Assembly: GCF_900104305.1 (NCBI RefSeq)
Contig: NZ_FNJC01000005.1
Span: forward strand, 62,001 to 126,000
Direction: 5' to 3'
Length of the DNA stretch: 64,000 nt
DNA from: Filomicrobium insigne
Lineage (GTDB): Bacteria > Pseudomonadota > Alphaproteobacteria > Rhizobiales > Hyphomicrobiaceae
In this document: one piece after another, positions 9,191 through 18,283 of the stretch
Position numbering within the stretch: position 1 is the first letter of the stretch
How the letters are laid out: each line of letters opens with the position of its first letter
Program-made: the position numbers and the translations under genes
The notes under the pieces: model-generated
What the model saw: only the letters and a program-made list of their open reading frames with translations
The model's database searches: none
What the model was told of the DNA's origin: nothing

Positions 9191-10714
9191 TTAGACGGGC
9201 ATCCGTTCCGGTGCTTTCAATGAGAGGCCGAGCCGCGCCCTGCGTGTCAGCCAAGGGCTCGGGCGATAACGCGGATCGCCATAGGTCGCGAACAACGCAC
9301 TCAGAATCTGATGGACCTTCTGAGGCCCGATCCGGTCACCAAGACTGAGCGGACCAGCCGGATAGTTGAGCGCAAGGGTCGGCGCCTTATCGACATCCTC
9401 AGGAGAAGCGCCGCCTGATTGCGCAATCGCACAGCAGATGTTGATGATCATCGCCACGATGCGCTGTGCGACAAAACCCGGACTATCACGAAGAACGGTC
9501 ACTGATATCCCGCCGGCTGCAAGCACGGCCTGAGCTGCCTCCAGCATCTCTGCTGTCGTTGCGGGTGTTGGCATGATGACGCGCCGGCGACCCATCGCAA
9601 ACAGCGTTTCGACCGCAACGGTCCGGGCCGGATCGAGGTTTTCTTTAAGAGCGGTTGTCGTGGCATCATCACCAAGTGGCGCAACCAGACACAGCGCGCT
9701 ATCGCTGGGACGCTCTCCAGCTTCAACCTTAACGCCACTTGCTTCGAGTGCGCCCAAAATCGCACGCGCACCATCCGGGTTGGCTTGACTGATCCAGACG
9801 CTGGAAGGGAGCGTCGATGGCGCGGCCGGCTCGTCCTGTCCAATGGGCTGGCCATCTTTGTAGAGATAGAAGCCACCATTCGATTTACGTCCGAGAATGC
9901 CGGCCGCCGTGCGCTGCGCCATCAATAGCGAAGGACGGTACCGCGGTTCGAAGAAGAACTGCTGGTGGATCAGCTCGGTCGCCGGATGCGTTACATCCAG
10001 CCCGGTCAGATCCATCAACTCAAACGGGCCCATCCTGAAGCCGACGAGATCGCGCATGACCCGATCAACATCTTCGGTCGTCGCGATGCTCTCATCAACC
10101 ACATGCGCTGCCTCAATGGTGTATCCACGCCCAATCTGGTTGACGAGAAAGCCCGGCGCATCTTTCACCCGTACCGGCTCACGCCCCATCCGCCGGCCGA
10201 CTTCCATCAGCGCTTCGCAAACCCATGGCGCGGTGCGAATGCCGTCAATGACCTCCACAAGGCGCATGAGCGGAACAGGGTTGAAGAAGTGGAAGCCCGC
10301 AATTCTCTCAGGCGCCTTGGCCTTAGCGGCAATCGCTGCGATAGATAGAGACGAAGTGTTGCTCGCGAGGATGCAGTCACTGCGAACGATCCCCTCCAAT
10401 TCAGCCAACAGCGCCTGCTTCACATCTAGGTCTTCGATCACCGCCTCAACGACGAGATCGCAGCCGTTCAATTGGGAAAGGCTCTCCGCGGTCGTGATCC
10501 GTCCAACCACGATCTCGGCATCTTTCTGCTCCATCCGGCCCTTCTCGACGCTCCGCGCGAGAAGCTTCGCAATGAAACCTTTGGCGTCTTCCGCAACGCC
10601 CGGCTTGGAGTCAATCAGGATAACTTCGTAGCCGCCGACTGCAGCGACCTGCGCGATGCCCCGGCCCATGGCCCCCGCACCAACGACACCTACAGCCGAA
10701 ATCGCTTCCGCCAC
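9191..10714 (-). CDS. 3-hydroxyacyl-CoA dehydrogenase, two-domain (PaaH-like)
   Basis: A 507-residue protein starting at GTG 10714, with GGGAGGG about 6 bases upstream. It opens with the NAD-binding motif GVVGAGAMGRGIAQVAA (residues 9-25), carries SNTSSLSIAAIA and IAGFHFFNPVPLMRLVEV with the catalytic His, then one 3HCDH C-terminal domain and, after a linker near residue 290, a second one (DSPGFVAQRIVAMIINICCAIAQ). This length and duplication are typical of PaaH/PaaC-type dehydrogenases rather than the 280-residue Hbd form. It would turn 3-hydroxybutyryl-CoA, or a dicarboxylic analogue, into the 3-oxo form. It is the first gene of the catabolic operon and is divergent from the LysR gene. Confidence 0.9.
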   Translation of the reverse strand: MAEAISAVGVVGAGAMGRGIAQVAAVGGYEVILIDSKPGVAEDAKGFIAKLLARSVEKGRMEQKDAEIVVGRITTAESLSQLNGCDLVVEAVIEDLDVKQALLAELEGIVRSDCILASNTSSLSIAAIAAKAKAPERIAGFHFFNPVPLMRLVEVIDGIRTAPWVCEALMEVGRRMGREPVRVKDAPGFLVNQIGRGYTIEAAHVVDESIATTEDVDRVMRDLVGFRMGPFELMDLTGLDVTHPATELIHQQFFFEPRYRPSLLMAQRTAAGILGRKSNGGFYLYKDGQPIGQDEPAAPSTLPSSVWISQANPDGARAILGALEASGVKVEAGERPSDSALCLVAPLGDDATTTALKENLDPARTVAVETLFAMGRRRVIMPTPATTAEMLEAAQAVLAAGGISVTVLRDSPGFVAQRIVAMIINICCAIAQSGGASPEDVDKAPTLALNYPAGPLSLGDRIGPQKVHQILSALFATYGDPRYRPSPWLTRRARLGLSLKAPERMPV

Positions 10715-10831
10715 GCCAACCCTCCCTTCATCCCTTTGCGTCGCCCGCGTTTTCTTTTGGCTGGGACGACATATTTTTGTCGGTTGAAAAGGAGCGTAGG
10801 AGCGGCCATGCTATAAATCTAATTGAACTCC

Positions 10832-10845
10832 ATAATCACCATTAT
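10832..10845. promoter_or_regulatory. Small palindrome before the LysR gene, candidate autoregulatory site
   Basis: ATAAT-CACC-ATTAT lies in the divergent region between the dehydrogenase gene and the LysR gene, seven bases before the regulator start codon. LysR regulators commonly bind AT-rich imperfect palindromes between themselves and a divergent target operon. The arms are only five bases long, so this is weak. Confidence 0.3.
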
Positions 10846-10852
10846 TCAGCAC

Positions 10853-11752
10853 ATGAATTTAAGAGCGATCGACCTGAACCTTCTGCTCGTCTTCGAGGTC
10901 ATCTACAGCGAAGGAAATCTGACGCGCGCTGCAGATAAGCTGGCGATGAGTCAGCCTGCCGTAAGCAACGCATTGGCCCGGCTGCGCGCCACTCTTGATG
11001 ATCAACTCTTCCTCCGGACCCCGCGAGGGATGACCCCAACGCTACGTGCCCGGCAGATGATCCAGGAGGTGCGCCAAGCCCTCGACCTCATCACAAGCGC
11101 ACTACGCGACCGCCCTGAGCAATTCGACTACGCCCAATCAGACCGCGTCTTCACAATCGCTGCTGAGGACTATGGGGAAGCCGTCATCACCCCGCGCTTC
11201 ATGGACTGGCTGACTGGCGTCGCACCAAATACCAAGGCGCATGTGCGGCTCAAACAGAGCCTGGCCCTGCAGGACGAACTGCGCGATGGACGGATCGACC
11301 TCGTGATCGACTACTTCCGGATCAGGGACAATAGTTTTACAAATCAGCATCTTATGACGGACGAACTGGTGTCCATGGTCCGGGTCGATCACCCAACCAT
11401 TCGTGACACGCTATCCTTGGAACAGTACATCTCGCTGCCCCACGTGGTCCTTGAACAGAAATCCCCGATGGTGGACCGGGAGCTTGCCGTGCGCGGCCTG
11501 ACCCGCAATCGCGCCTTGCACGTCCCACACTTCATCTCGATGCCGCTGATCGTGAAAAGCACGGACTTCATCTGCACCCTGCCGCGCCGGATGGCCATGC
11601 TCTACATGGAGCACTTCCGGGTCAAAGTTCTCAAATCGCCAATAGACTTCCCCAAGATCCCGATCTTCCTGATCTGGAGCAAAAATATGGAGAAGGACCC
11701 CGGCCACCAATGGCTGCGGCAGTCCCTGCTCGATCTCTGCCAGAGGCTTTAA
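10853..11752 (+). CDS. LysR-family transcriptional regulator
   Basis: A 299-residue protein from ATG 10853 (MNLRAIDLNLLLVFE, the usual LysR opening). The helix-turn-helix lies at about residues 18-60 (EGNLTRAADKLAMSQPAVSNALARLR, then LFLRTPRGMTPT), and the remainder is the periplasmic-binding-protein-like effector domain. It is divergent from the dehydrogenase-thiolase-gcdH-synthetase operon and runs toward the enoyl-CoA hydratase, so it is the obvious candidate controller of the cluster. LysR genes next to gcdH are known in pseudomonads as GcdR; whether this one is orthologous cannot be said from inspection. Confidence 0.9.
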   Translation: MNLRAIDLNLLLVFEVIYSEGNLTRAADKLAMSQPAVSNALARLRATLDDQLFLRTPRGMTPTLRARQMIQEVRQALDLITSALRDRPEQFDYAQSDRVFTIAAEDYGEAVITPRFMDWLTGVAPNTKAHVRLKQSLALQDELRDGRIDLVIDYFRIRDNSFTNQHLMTDELVSMVRVDHPTIRDTLSLEQYISLPHVVLEQKSPMVDRELAVRGLTRNRALHVPHFISMPLIVKSTDFICTLPRRMAMLYMEHFRVKVLKSPIDFPKIPIFLIWSKNMEKDPGHQWLRQSLLDLCQRL

Positions 11753-11881
11753 TTTCCCGCATCATCACCAAATCGAATGGACAATATTCGGCAAATCCAC
11801 TGGCTGAATAAAAATTGGACCGATAGCCTCGCCCGAAAGCGATATCATCACGATAAATCATAAGCTGGGAGGCAATAAACT

Positions 11882-12652
11882 ATGGCGCTCGTGCTACGCG
11901 AAGAACCATCCGAAGGTGTGAAGCTGCTGCGGCTGAACCGCCCGGATGCACGAAACGCGCTCAACACTGCGCTGAGAAAAGAACTCGCAAGCCATTTCCA
12001 GGAACTCAGCTCCGACGAGACCGCGCGTTGCATCGTTATCACCGGAGATGACAAAGCCTTCGCGGCGGGTGCCGACCTCAAGGAGATCGTCGACGACACG
12101 CCGGTAGAAATTATGAACCGGAATGTGAGACGCTTCTGGAACGTCATCTCATCATGCCCGGTACCGGTCATCGCTGCAGTCCGCGGCGTTGCACTCGGCG
12201 GAGGCTGCGAGCTTGCATTGCACGCAGATATCATCGTAGCCGGCGAGAACGCGCGGTTCGCCCAGCCGGAAGTCTGTGTCGGCGTCATGCCGGGCGGCGG
12301 CGGCACGCAGCGTCTAGTCCGCGCTATCGGCAAATACCAAACGATGAAACTCGTTCTGACTGGAGAACCGATTTCAGGGCGGGACGCCTTCACCATGGGA
12401 CTAGCTAGCGAAGTCGTGCCCGATGATGCGGTCTTGGATCGCGCGTTAGAGATGGCTCGCAAGATCGCGAGCTTACCACCGATTTCCATACGCCTGACGA
12501 AGGAAGTCACGTTGGCAGGGGCCGACGCAGCACTGGACACGGGCCTCCTGATGGAACGGCGCCTGTTCGAAATGATGTTCGCCACGGCCGACCAGAAGGA
12601 AGGCATGAATGCCTTCATTGAAAAGCGTAAACCAGATTTCGCGGGCCGCTAG
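11882..12652 (+). CDS. Enoyl-CoA hydratase (crotonase family)
   Basis: A 256-residue crotonase-fold protein. GGGAGG lies 9 bases before ATG 11882. The oxyanion-hole segment AFAAGADLKE and both catalytic glutamates are present, in ALGGGCELA and in QPEVCVGVMPGGGGTQRL. With these residues it should hydrate trans-2-enoyl-CoA; in this cluster the likely substrate is crotonyl-CoA made by GcdH. It fills the one step the minus-strand operon lacks between gcdH and the 3-hydroxyacyl-CoA dehydrogenase. It is transcribed separately, downstream of the LysR gene, with a 129-base AT-rich gap that may hold its promoter. Confidence 0.92.
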   Translation: MALVLREEPSEGVKLLRLNRPDARNALNTALRKELASHFQELSSDETARCIVITGDDKAFAAGADLKEIVDDTPVEIMNRNVRRFWNVISSCPVPVIAAVRGVALGGGCELALHADIIVAGENARFAQPEVCVGVMPGGGGTQRLVRAIGKYQTMKLVLTGEPISGRDAFTMGLASEVVPDDAVLDRALEMARKIASLPPISIRLTKEVTLAGADAALDTGLLMERRLFEMMFATADQKEGMNAFIEKRKPDFAGR

Positions 12653-12667
12653 AAGACGTTCTGCACC

Positions 12668-15600
12668 TCAATGAAAGTCCCGCGAATTAGGAATGATGCG
12701 GACTGTCCGGGGATGACGGCGAGGTGAGCGTTCATAATTTGGATGCATCACCTCGTCCGCCGAACTAAGCGGTAATTTGACATCGGAATCGGAGAGGAGA
12801 CCCAGCTTGGCCGAATGATCCTCAAGCCGTTGCGCAACTAGGTGAACAACGCCATCGTGCGACTGGATGCGCCCACGTATTACAACGAGCCGGCTCCCCA
12901 TTGCGACCTTGCGATAAGCTTCAAACGTCTTCGGCCAGACGACCGCGTTCGCGATGCCCGTCTCGTCTTCAAGCGTCATAAACATCACGCCCTTAGCCGT
13001 TCCAGGACGTTGCCGGACAAGCACGACACCAGCCACCGAAACACGCGTTCCATCCTTTAAGTCCCGATATCGTTCCGTCGTCACGCATCGAGCTTCCGTG
13101 AAGTGCGCACGCAAAAGAGCCATCGGATGCGCTTTGAGCGAAAGACGGAGCGTTTGATAGTCGGCGATAACATGCTCCGATAGCGGCATCTCCGGCAGTC
13201 TGATATCGGGATCTGGCCCAGCGGCGCTGGTGTGAGCATGGGCAAACAACGGCAACGGCTTTGCCTGAGCGAGTCCCCGCACGTTCCACAACGCCGCCCT
13301 GCGATCGAGTCCGAGAGATCGGAATGCATCCGCTTCCGCTAGTTTCTGAAGGCCACCCACAGGAACGCCGGATAGCAATCTAATTTGTTCCATGTCTTCA
13401 TAAGGAAGCTCGCGGGCTTCAACGATCTTATTTGCATGCTCCTCGCGCAGGCCGTCCACTTGACGCATTCCGAGCCGCAAAGCGCATCGATCTTCCTCGG
13501 CAGGCTCAAGCGTATTGTCCCACTCGCTCATGTTGACATCGACCGGGCGCACCTCGACACCGTGGTCACGCGCATCGCGCACGATTTGCGCCGGGGCATA
13601 AAATCCCATCGGTTGCGAGTTGAGCAGCCCGCAGGCAAACACCTCAGGACGATGACATTTCAGCCAAGACGATACATAAGCCAGAAGCGCGAAACTCGCC
13701 GAATGGCTTTCGGGAAAACCGTATTCAGCAAACCCTTTGATCTGACTGAAGCACTGGCGCGCGAACGTCTCGTCATACCCCCGCGCCACCATGCGCGACA
13801 CCATCTTGTCTTCGAAAACATGGATGGTGCCGGAACGCCGAAACGTTGCCATCGCTCGACGCAATCCATTGAGTTCCGAAGACGTGAACTGCGCCGCCTT
13901 CATCGCAAGGCTCATGGCCTGCTCCTGAAACAGAGGCACGCCAAGCGTTTTACCGAGAATGTCCTTAAGCTCGTCGCGATCCCCATATTTCGGATCAGGT
14001 GACGGAATCTGAACCTTATCCAGCCCCTTCCGGCGGCGCAGATAGGGATGCACCATTCCACCTTGGATTGGGCCGGGCCGTACGATTGCGATCTCGATAA
14101 CAAGATCATAAAAGTTTGCCGGCTTGAGACGCGGTAGCATGCTCATTTGCGCCCGGCTCTCGATCTGAAAAACACCGAGCGTGTCGGCTTCCTGGATCAT
14201 CTCAAAGGTGGGAATGTCATCAGCTGGAAAAAAGCTCGCGAGATCCCGCTCTTGACCGTAGTGACGTTTCAAAAGGTCGAGACATTTGCGAATGCAGGTC
14301 AGCATGCCAAGCGCAAGCACATCGACCTTGAGTATCCCGAGCGCATCGAGATCGTCTTTGTCCCACTCAACGAAGGTGCGATCCTCCATGGCAGCATTCC
14401 CGATGGGAACAACCTCGCAAAGCGGGTCTTCAGTCAGCACGAACCCGCCCACATGCTGAGACAGATGCCGCGGAAAGCCAATCAATTCCGTGGCAAGCTC
14501 CAGCGTTCGATAAAGCTGCGGATCGGTCGGATCTAGCCCTGCTTCGCGCACCCGCTTTTCAGCAATTCCTTTATTGGAAGTCCCCCACACCGTACCGGAG
14601 AGCGCAGACGTCACATCCTCGGAAAGCCCCATCACCTTTCCAACCTCGCGGATAGCGCTCCTGGAACGGTAGCTGATAACCGTTGCAGCGATGCCGGCAT
14701 GCTCGCGCCCATAGCGGGCATAGATGTACTGCATCACCTCTTCCCGCCTCTCGTGCTCGAAATCCACGTCGATATCCGGCGGCTCCTTACGCTCCCGCGA
14801 AATAAAGCGCTCAAATAGCAGATTGATCTCAGTGGGATTTACGGAGGTTATGTGGAGGCAATAACAAACAGCCGAGTTAGCTGCAGAGCCTCGCCCCTGA
14901 CACAGGATATCCTGACTGCGTGCCCAGCGAACGATATCGTGCACCGTGAGAAAATAGAGCGGAAAGTTCAACTCGGCGATAAGCACGAGTTCTTTTCGCA
15001 ACGCCTCTCGCACCTTATCCGGAATGCCCTCCGGATACCGCTGATGCGCTCCCTCCCAAGTCAAATCCTCGAGATACTGCTGAGGCGTCTTTCCGAGGGG
15101 CACCGGCTCACGAGGATAGTTGTAGCGCAGATCATCAAGAGAGAAACGGCAACTCTGAGCAATCTCCTGGCTGCGCGCAATCGCGGCCTCATACCCATTA
15201 AAAAGCCGGACCATTTCTGCGGGGGATTTAAGATGCCGCTCGGCATTCGCCGCCAGGCGAAATCCAGCCTCCTGAATGGTGCAATGCTCCCGAATGCAAG
15301 CGACGAGATCCTGAAGCGGGCGGCGTTCCGGACGGTGATAGAGCACATCCCCCGTCGCCACGAGCGGCGCCCCAGTCTTCTCAGCAATCGCATTCAGTTC
15401 CGCAATGCGACGCCGATCATCACCGCGATACGTGTAATGCGCGGCTAAAAAACATGGAGCTCCGAGCCGGTCTGAAATCGTCGCCACGTCTCGGACGAGC
15501 ACATCGTGCTCCCAACGCTCCGGTGGCAGGAAAACAAAAATCTGCCCTTTGGCATGAACGTAAACATCTTCAAGAGTGAGGTGGCAGTCACCCTTGTCGG

Positions 15601-15919
15601 CGAAACGCTTGCCGCGCGTTAAAAGCCGCGACAAGCGTCCATAAGCAGCACGATCCATCGGATAGCAAAGAAGGCTTACACCATCGACGAGATCGAGCCG
15701 GCACCCCACGATAAAAGGAATGTCAGCGTCCTTAGCCGCAGTATGCGCGCGCACCACTCCGGCAAGAGTATTACGGTCAGTCAACGCAACAGCCGAAAGT
15801 CCCAGCTCTCGCGCCGTTGCCACCAACTCTTGCGGATGCGACGCTCCGCGCAGAAACGAGAAATTGCTCGACACCTGCAGCTCAGCATAACGCGGAGAGA
15901 AGGATAGTACGCCACTCAT
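12668..15919 (-). CDS. dnaE2: Error-prone DNA polymerase DnaE2 (ImuC)
   Basis: A 1083-residue C-family polymerase. The PHP domain occupies the first 200 or so residues (YAELQVSSNFSFLRGASHP; its metal-binding pattern looks altered compared with DnaE1), the palm carries the catalytic aspartates in PPDIDVDFEHERREEV, and an OB-fold region (TAKGVMFMTLEDETGIANAV) lies near the C-terminus. DnaE2 extends across lesions during SOS mutagenesis together with ImuA and ImuB. Its ATG overlaps the imuB stop by 4 bases, so translation is coupled. It is the last gene of the operon that begins with the endonuclease III-like gene and an SOS box. Confidence 0.95.
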   Translation of the reverse strand: MSGVLSFSPRYAELQVSSNFSFLRGASHPQELVATARELGLSAVALTDRNTLAGVVRAHTAAKDADIPFIVGCRLDLVDGVSLLCYPMDRAAYGRLSRLLTRGKRFADKGDCHLTLEDVYVHAKGQIFVFLPPERWEHDVLVRDVATISDRLGAPCFLAAHYTYRGDDRRRIAELNAIAEKTGAPLVATGDVLYHRPERRPLQDLVACIREHCTIQEAGFRLAANAERHLKSPAEMVRLFNGYEAAIARSQEIAQSCRFSLDDLRYNYPREPVPLGKTPQQYLEDLTWEGAHQRYPEGIPDKVREALRKELVLIAELNFPLYFLTVHDIVRWARSQDILCQGRGSAANSAVCYCLHITSVNPTEINLLFERFISRERKEPPDIDVDFEHERREEVMQYIYARYGREHAGIAATVISYRSRSAIREVGKVMGLSEDVTSALSGTVWGTSNKGIAEKRVREAGLDPTDPQLYRTLELATELIGFPRHLSQHVGGFVLTEDPLCEVVPIGNAAMEDRTFVEWDKDDLDALGILKVDVLALGMLTCIRKCLDLLKRHYGQERDLASFFPADDIPTFEMIQEADTLGVFQIESRAQMSMLPRLKPANFYDLVIEIAIVRPGPIQGGMVHPYLRRRKGLDKVQIPSPDPKYGDRDELKDILGKTLGVPLFQEQAMSLAMKAAQFTSSELNGLRRAMATFRRSGTIHVFEDKMVSRMVARGYDETFARQCFSQIKGFAEYGFPESHSASFALLAYVSSWLKCHRPEVFACGLLNSQPMGFYAPAQIVRDARDHGVEVRPVDVNMSEWDNTLEPAEEDRCALRLGMRQVDGLREEHANKIVEARELPYEDMEQIRLLSGVPVGGLQKLAEADAFRSLGLDRRAALWNVRGLAQAKPLPLFAHAHTSAAGPDPDIRLPEMPLSEHVIADYQTLRLSLKAHPMALLRAHFTEARCVTTERYRDLKDGTRVSVAGVVLVRQRPGTAKGVMFMTLEDETGIANAVVWPKTFEAYRKVAMGSRLVVIRGRIQSHDGVVHLVAQRLEDHSAKLGLLSDSDVKLPLSSADEVMHPNYERSPRRHPRTVRIIPNSRDFH

Positions 15920-17505
15920 GCGAATAGCCCATGCATATGCCAGGTCGGCAGAGGCTCTTCCTTTGAACTTCCCTGATCGCGATAAAGCCCCTCGCGGAAC
16001 AACCAGAACCGCCGTCCCCTATCGTCCTCGACACGGTAGTAGTCACGTGTGCGATGAACTGGCCCGAATGATTGATCCCACCATTCCGGGCCAATCCGCT
16101 CCGGTCCTTCGGCGCGAACGACGCGGTGTGCAACACGCCGCCACGTAAACCGCAGAGGCGGCCCCTCTGGAACTTCCGCAAGGACCTGAACCACCTCAGG
16201 CCGCGCCAGAAGACGGAAGGGCCGAGGCGGTTTTGAGGGGCACCGCGTCACCGCAGAAGCCCCCCCGCGGAGAGCCGGCACGCGTATCTCCGCCCGCTCC
16301 GGAATATGACTCTCGTGAAGGAGTATCCGCTGCACGCTTCCAGCTCCCAAACGGTTCGACAGGCGGTCGACCAATGACGACACATCCACCCGTGCGCGCT
16401 CCATGGCTGCACCGCGCGAAAGCGACAACTGGTCTGTGCCAAGCCGAGCGACGGCATCTGCCGATAAAATGAGAACATCGACTCCGAAACCGGGATTAAG
16501 CGTCTCGATCCGGTCTCGGAAAAGAAGCTCCAAATGTTTGGCATCTCGCGAAGGCCGTGCCGTCGCAATGCTGACTTGCGAAACGCCGCCATCCGCATGG
16601 TAGGCGGCAAACGTCAGACGCGTTGCCCCCTTGTGATCCATTTCCATACGGCGGCACAGCCGGCACAGAAGTTCGTGGAGGCCACGATAAAAACTCTCTG
16701 TTGCGAGGATCGGATCTGGAAAGGAAATACGCTCGAAATAATCCGGCGCGGCTTGAAGAGGGACGATAGGTTCCGAAGCCAGCCCAAGAACCTGATCGAG
16801 GCGATGTAAAACCGCTTCTCCAGCCTCACCCGCTGGAAACCGGCGATAGAGACTGGCACGTGGAATTTCACACAGGGCGCCAATCGTTTTGAAGCCAAAT
16901 CGCCTGAGGAGAAGCAGGACATCCGGATCGAGACGGAGCGCCGCCAAAGGCAACAGAGAAAGGGCTGTCTTCACATCCCCCGACGGCACGCTCTGAGCCT
17001 CGCGAACCCCGTGAAATCTGGCAATCGCCCACGCCGCTCCTGGAGTATCAGCCAACCCGAGCCTGCTCGCAAAACCAATGGTGCGCAGTCTCTTGCCAAG
17101 ATCGGAGAGCAGGGCATCCTCACCCCCGCAAAGATGCGCCGCACCCGTGATATCGATCCAAAGGCCATCAACGCCATCAACACTGACAACCGGCGCATAA
17201 CGTCGGCACCAGTTAGCCAAACCCTGCAAGGCGCGCGCCTCAGCTTCAAAATCTCTGATTTCTGTTACGAGTGTAGGCAGGAGCGCGCGCGCATCCGTAA
17301 GGCGCATGCCTTCTGACACACCGCCCTTACGGGCAATCGCATTCGGCGCGCTGATCCGGACACCACTTGCGTCCTTGCAGACAAGCGCAAAAGGATCGGC
17401 CTCAACCGGATGCAAGTCGCATGCAGGGCCTCGGGAACTGCGCCTCTGCCATTTCAGATGATCGAGCGCAAAGGTCTTCAACCAAACGGAAACAATGCGC
17501 TTCAT
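15916..17505 (-). CDS. imuB: ImuB, Y-family polymerase-like protein without a full active site
   Basis: A 529-residue protein from ATG 17505 (MKRIVSVWLKTFALDHLK). It has the Y-family fold (ASRLGLADTPGAAWAIARF; IPRASLYRRFPAGEAGEAVLHRLDQVLG), but the palm motif reads VSVDGVDGLWIDITG, lacking the Asp-Glu pair of active Y-family polymerases. This is typical of ImuB, which acts as an adaptor binding the beta clamp and DnaE2. The first 104 bases overlap the 3' end of imuA in another frame, and the stop overlaps dnaE2 by 4 bases. Both overlaps point to tight co-expression of the mutasome. Confidence 0.92.
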   Translation of the reverse strand: MKRIVSVWLKTFALDHLKWQRRSSRGPACDLHPVEADPFALVCKDASGVRISAPNAIARKGGVSEGMRLTDARALLPTLVTEIRDFEAEARALQGLANWCRRYAPVVSVDGVDGLWIDITGAAHLCGGEDALLSDLGKRLRTIGFASRLGLADTPGAAWAIARFHGVREAQSVPSGDVKTALSLLPLAALRLDPDVLLLLRRFGFKTIGALCEIPRASLYRRFPAGEAGEAVLHRLDQVLGLASEPIVPLQAAPDYFERISFPDPILATESFYRGLHELLCRLCRRMEMDHKGATRLTFAAYHADGGVSQVSIATARPSRDAKHLELLFRDRIETLNPGFGVDVLILSADAVARLGTDQLSLSRGAAMERARVDVSSLVDRLSNRLGAGSVQRILLHESHIPERAEIRVPALRGGASAVTRCPSKPPRPFRLLARPEVVQVLAEVPEGPPLRFTWRRVAHRVVRAEGPERIGPEWWDQSFGPVHRTRDYYRVEDDRGRRFWLFREGLYRDQGSSKEEPLPTWHMHGLFA

Positions 17506-18283
17506 TCTCCCACTCCACAGTCCAATTGCCCGGCCGTCCTCCGTGACAACGGTTGAGGGCGATCTGCCAGCGTGCATGCCCCGGAACCGTCGACACAAGA
17601 CGGTCACTGACACCCGAAGCCGCCTGCACACGCCAACGAGTCTCAGCCGCGCTAGCTGCGCGATCCTGATCGGATCTGAGCAAGAGGACCGGCGTGCCAG
17701 CCGCCGCTGCTGCTAGCGACAGGCGACGAGTTTGTGTGAACGAAATCGTGTCGACTTCGCCAATAACAGCGAGAAGACTGCCAGCACGCGCACCTTCTTC
17801 AAGCGCCCAAAGCACATCGTTATTTTTAGCCGAACTGACGAAGAGGAAACGCTGCGGATCAAACCCAAATTCCCTCAATCCTGCTCCGTAAGGCGCACCG
17901 AATTCACGCTCAGTCCTCACAGTCTGACACCAGAGGACATATCGAGATGGAGACGCCGGCTCTAAATCCGCAAACCTCCTGAGAACCGCAAGAAGATAGG
18001 CTGATGCCACAGGCATGTCGGCATACTTCTCACCCGAAAATTCATGCACGCCCTCCCGGCTTAAACCACCTTCCGGCAAAGCTCCGTCGATATCCGGCAC
18101 CCCGGTACACCAGATTGATGAAGGAAGGCGGGCCTCCCTTTCAGGGTGAACGTATTTTCGGGTCGCGTGCCGCTCGGTAGCCGCGATCAAACCGCGCAAA
18201 GCCGTGATCTTCGAAGACGTCTCTGCGGCGTGCTGAAACCTGTCACGCAGAAGAACGTCTTTGGGTGAAAGCTCAGAACCCAT
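17402..18283 (-). CDS. imuA: ImuA, RecA-like mutasome component
   Basis: A 293-residue protein from ATG 18283 (MGSELSPKDVLLRDRF). The centre follows the ImuA/SulA-like RecA fold: WCTGVPDIDGALPEGGLSREGVHEFSGE, YVLWCQTVRTEREFGAPYGAGLREFGFDPQRFLFV and LAVIGEVDTISFTQTRRLSLAA. A canonical Walker A is not evident, as is usual for ImuA. The protein takes part with ImuB and DnaE2 in SOS translesion synthesis. Its start overlaps the stop of the endonuclease III-like gene by 11 bases, and its end overlaps imuB by 104 bases. The C-terminal 35 residues inside that overlap may be less conserved. Confidence 0.9.
   Translation of the reverse strand: MGSELSPKDVLLRDRFQHAAETSSKITALRGLIAATERHATRKYVHPEREARLPSSIWCTGVPDIDGALPEGGLSREGVHEFSGEKYADMPVASAYLLAVLRRFADLEPASPSRYVLWCQTVRTEREFGAPYGAGLREFGFDPQRFLFVSSAKNNDVLWALEEGARAGSLLAVIGEVDTISFTQTRRLSLAAAAAGTPVLLLRSDQDRAASAAETRWRVQAASGVSDRLVSTVPGHARWQIALNRCHGGRPGNWTVEWENEAHCFRLVEDLCARSSEMAEAQFPRPCMRLASG

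Noticed and set aside
13385-15448. Two frames of about 200 codons opposite dnaE2
   Set aside because: Antisense to a conserved polymerase gene, with no ribosome site and no recognisable domain.
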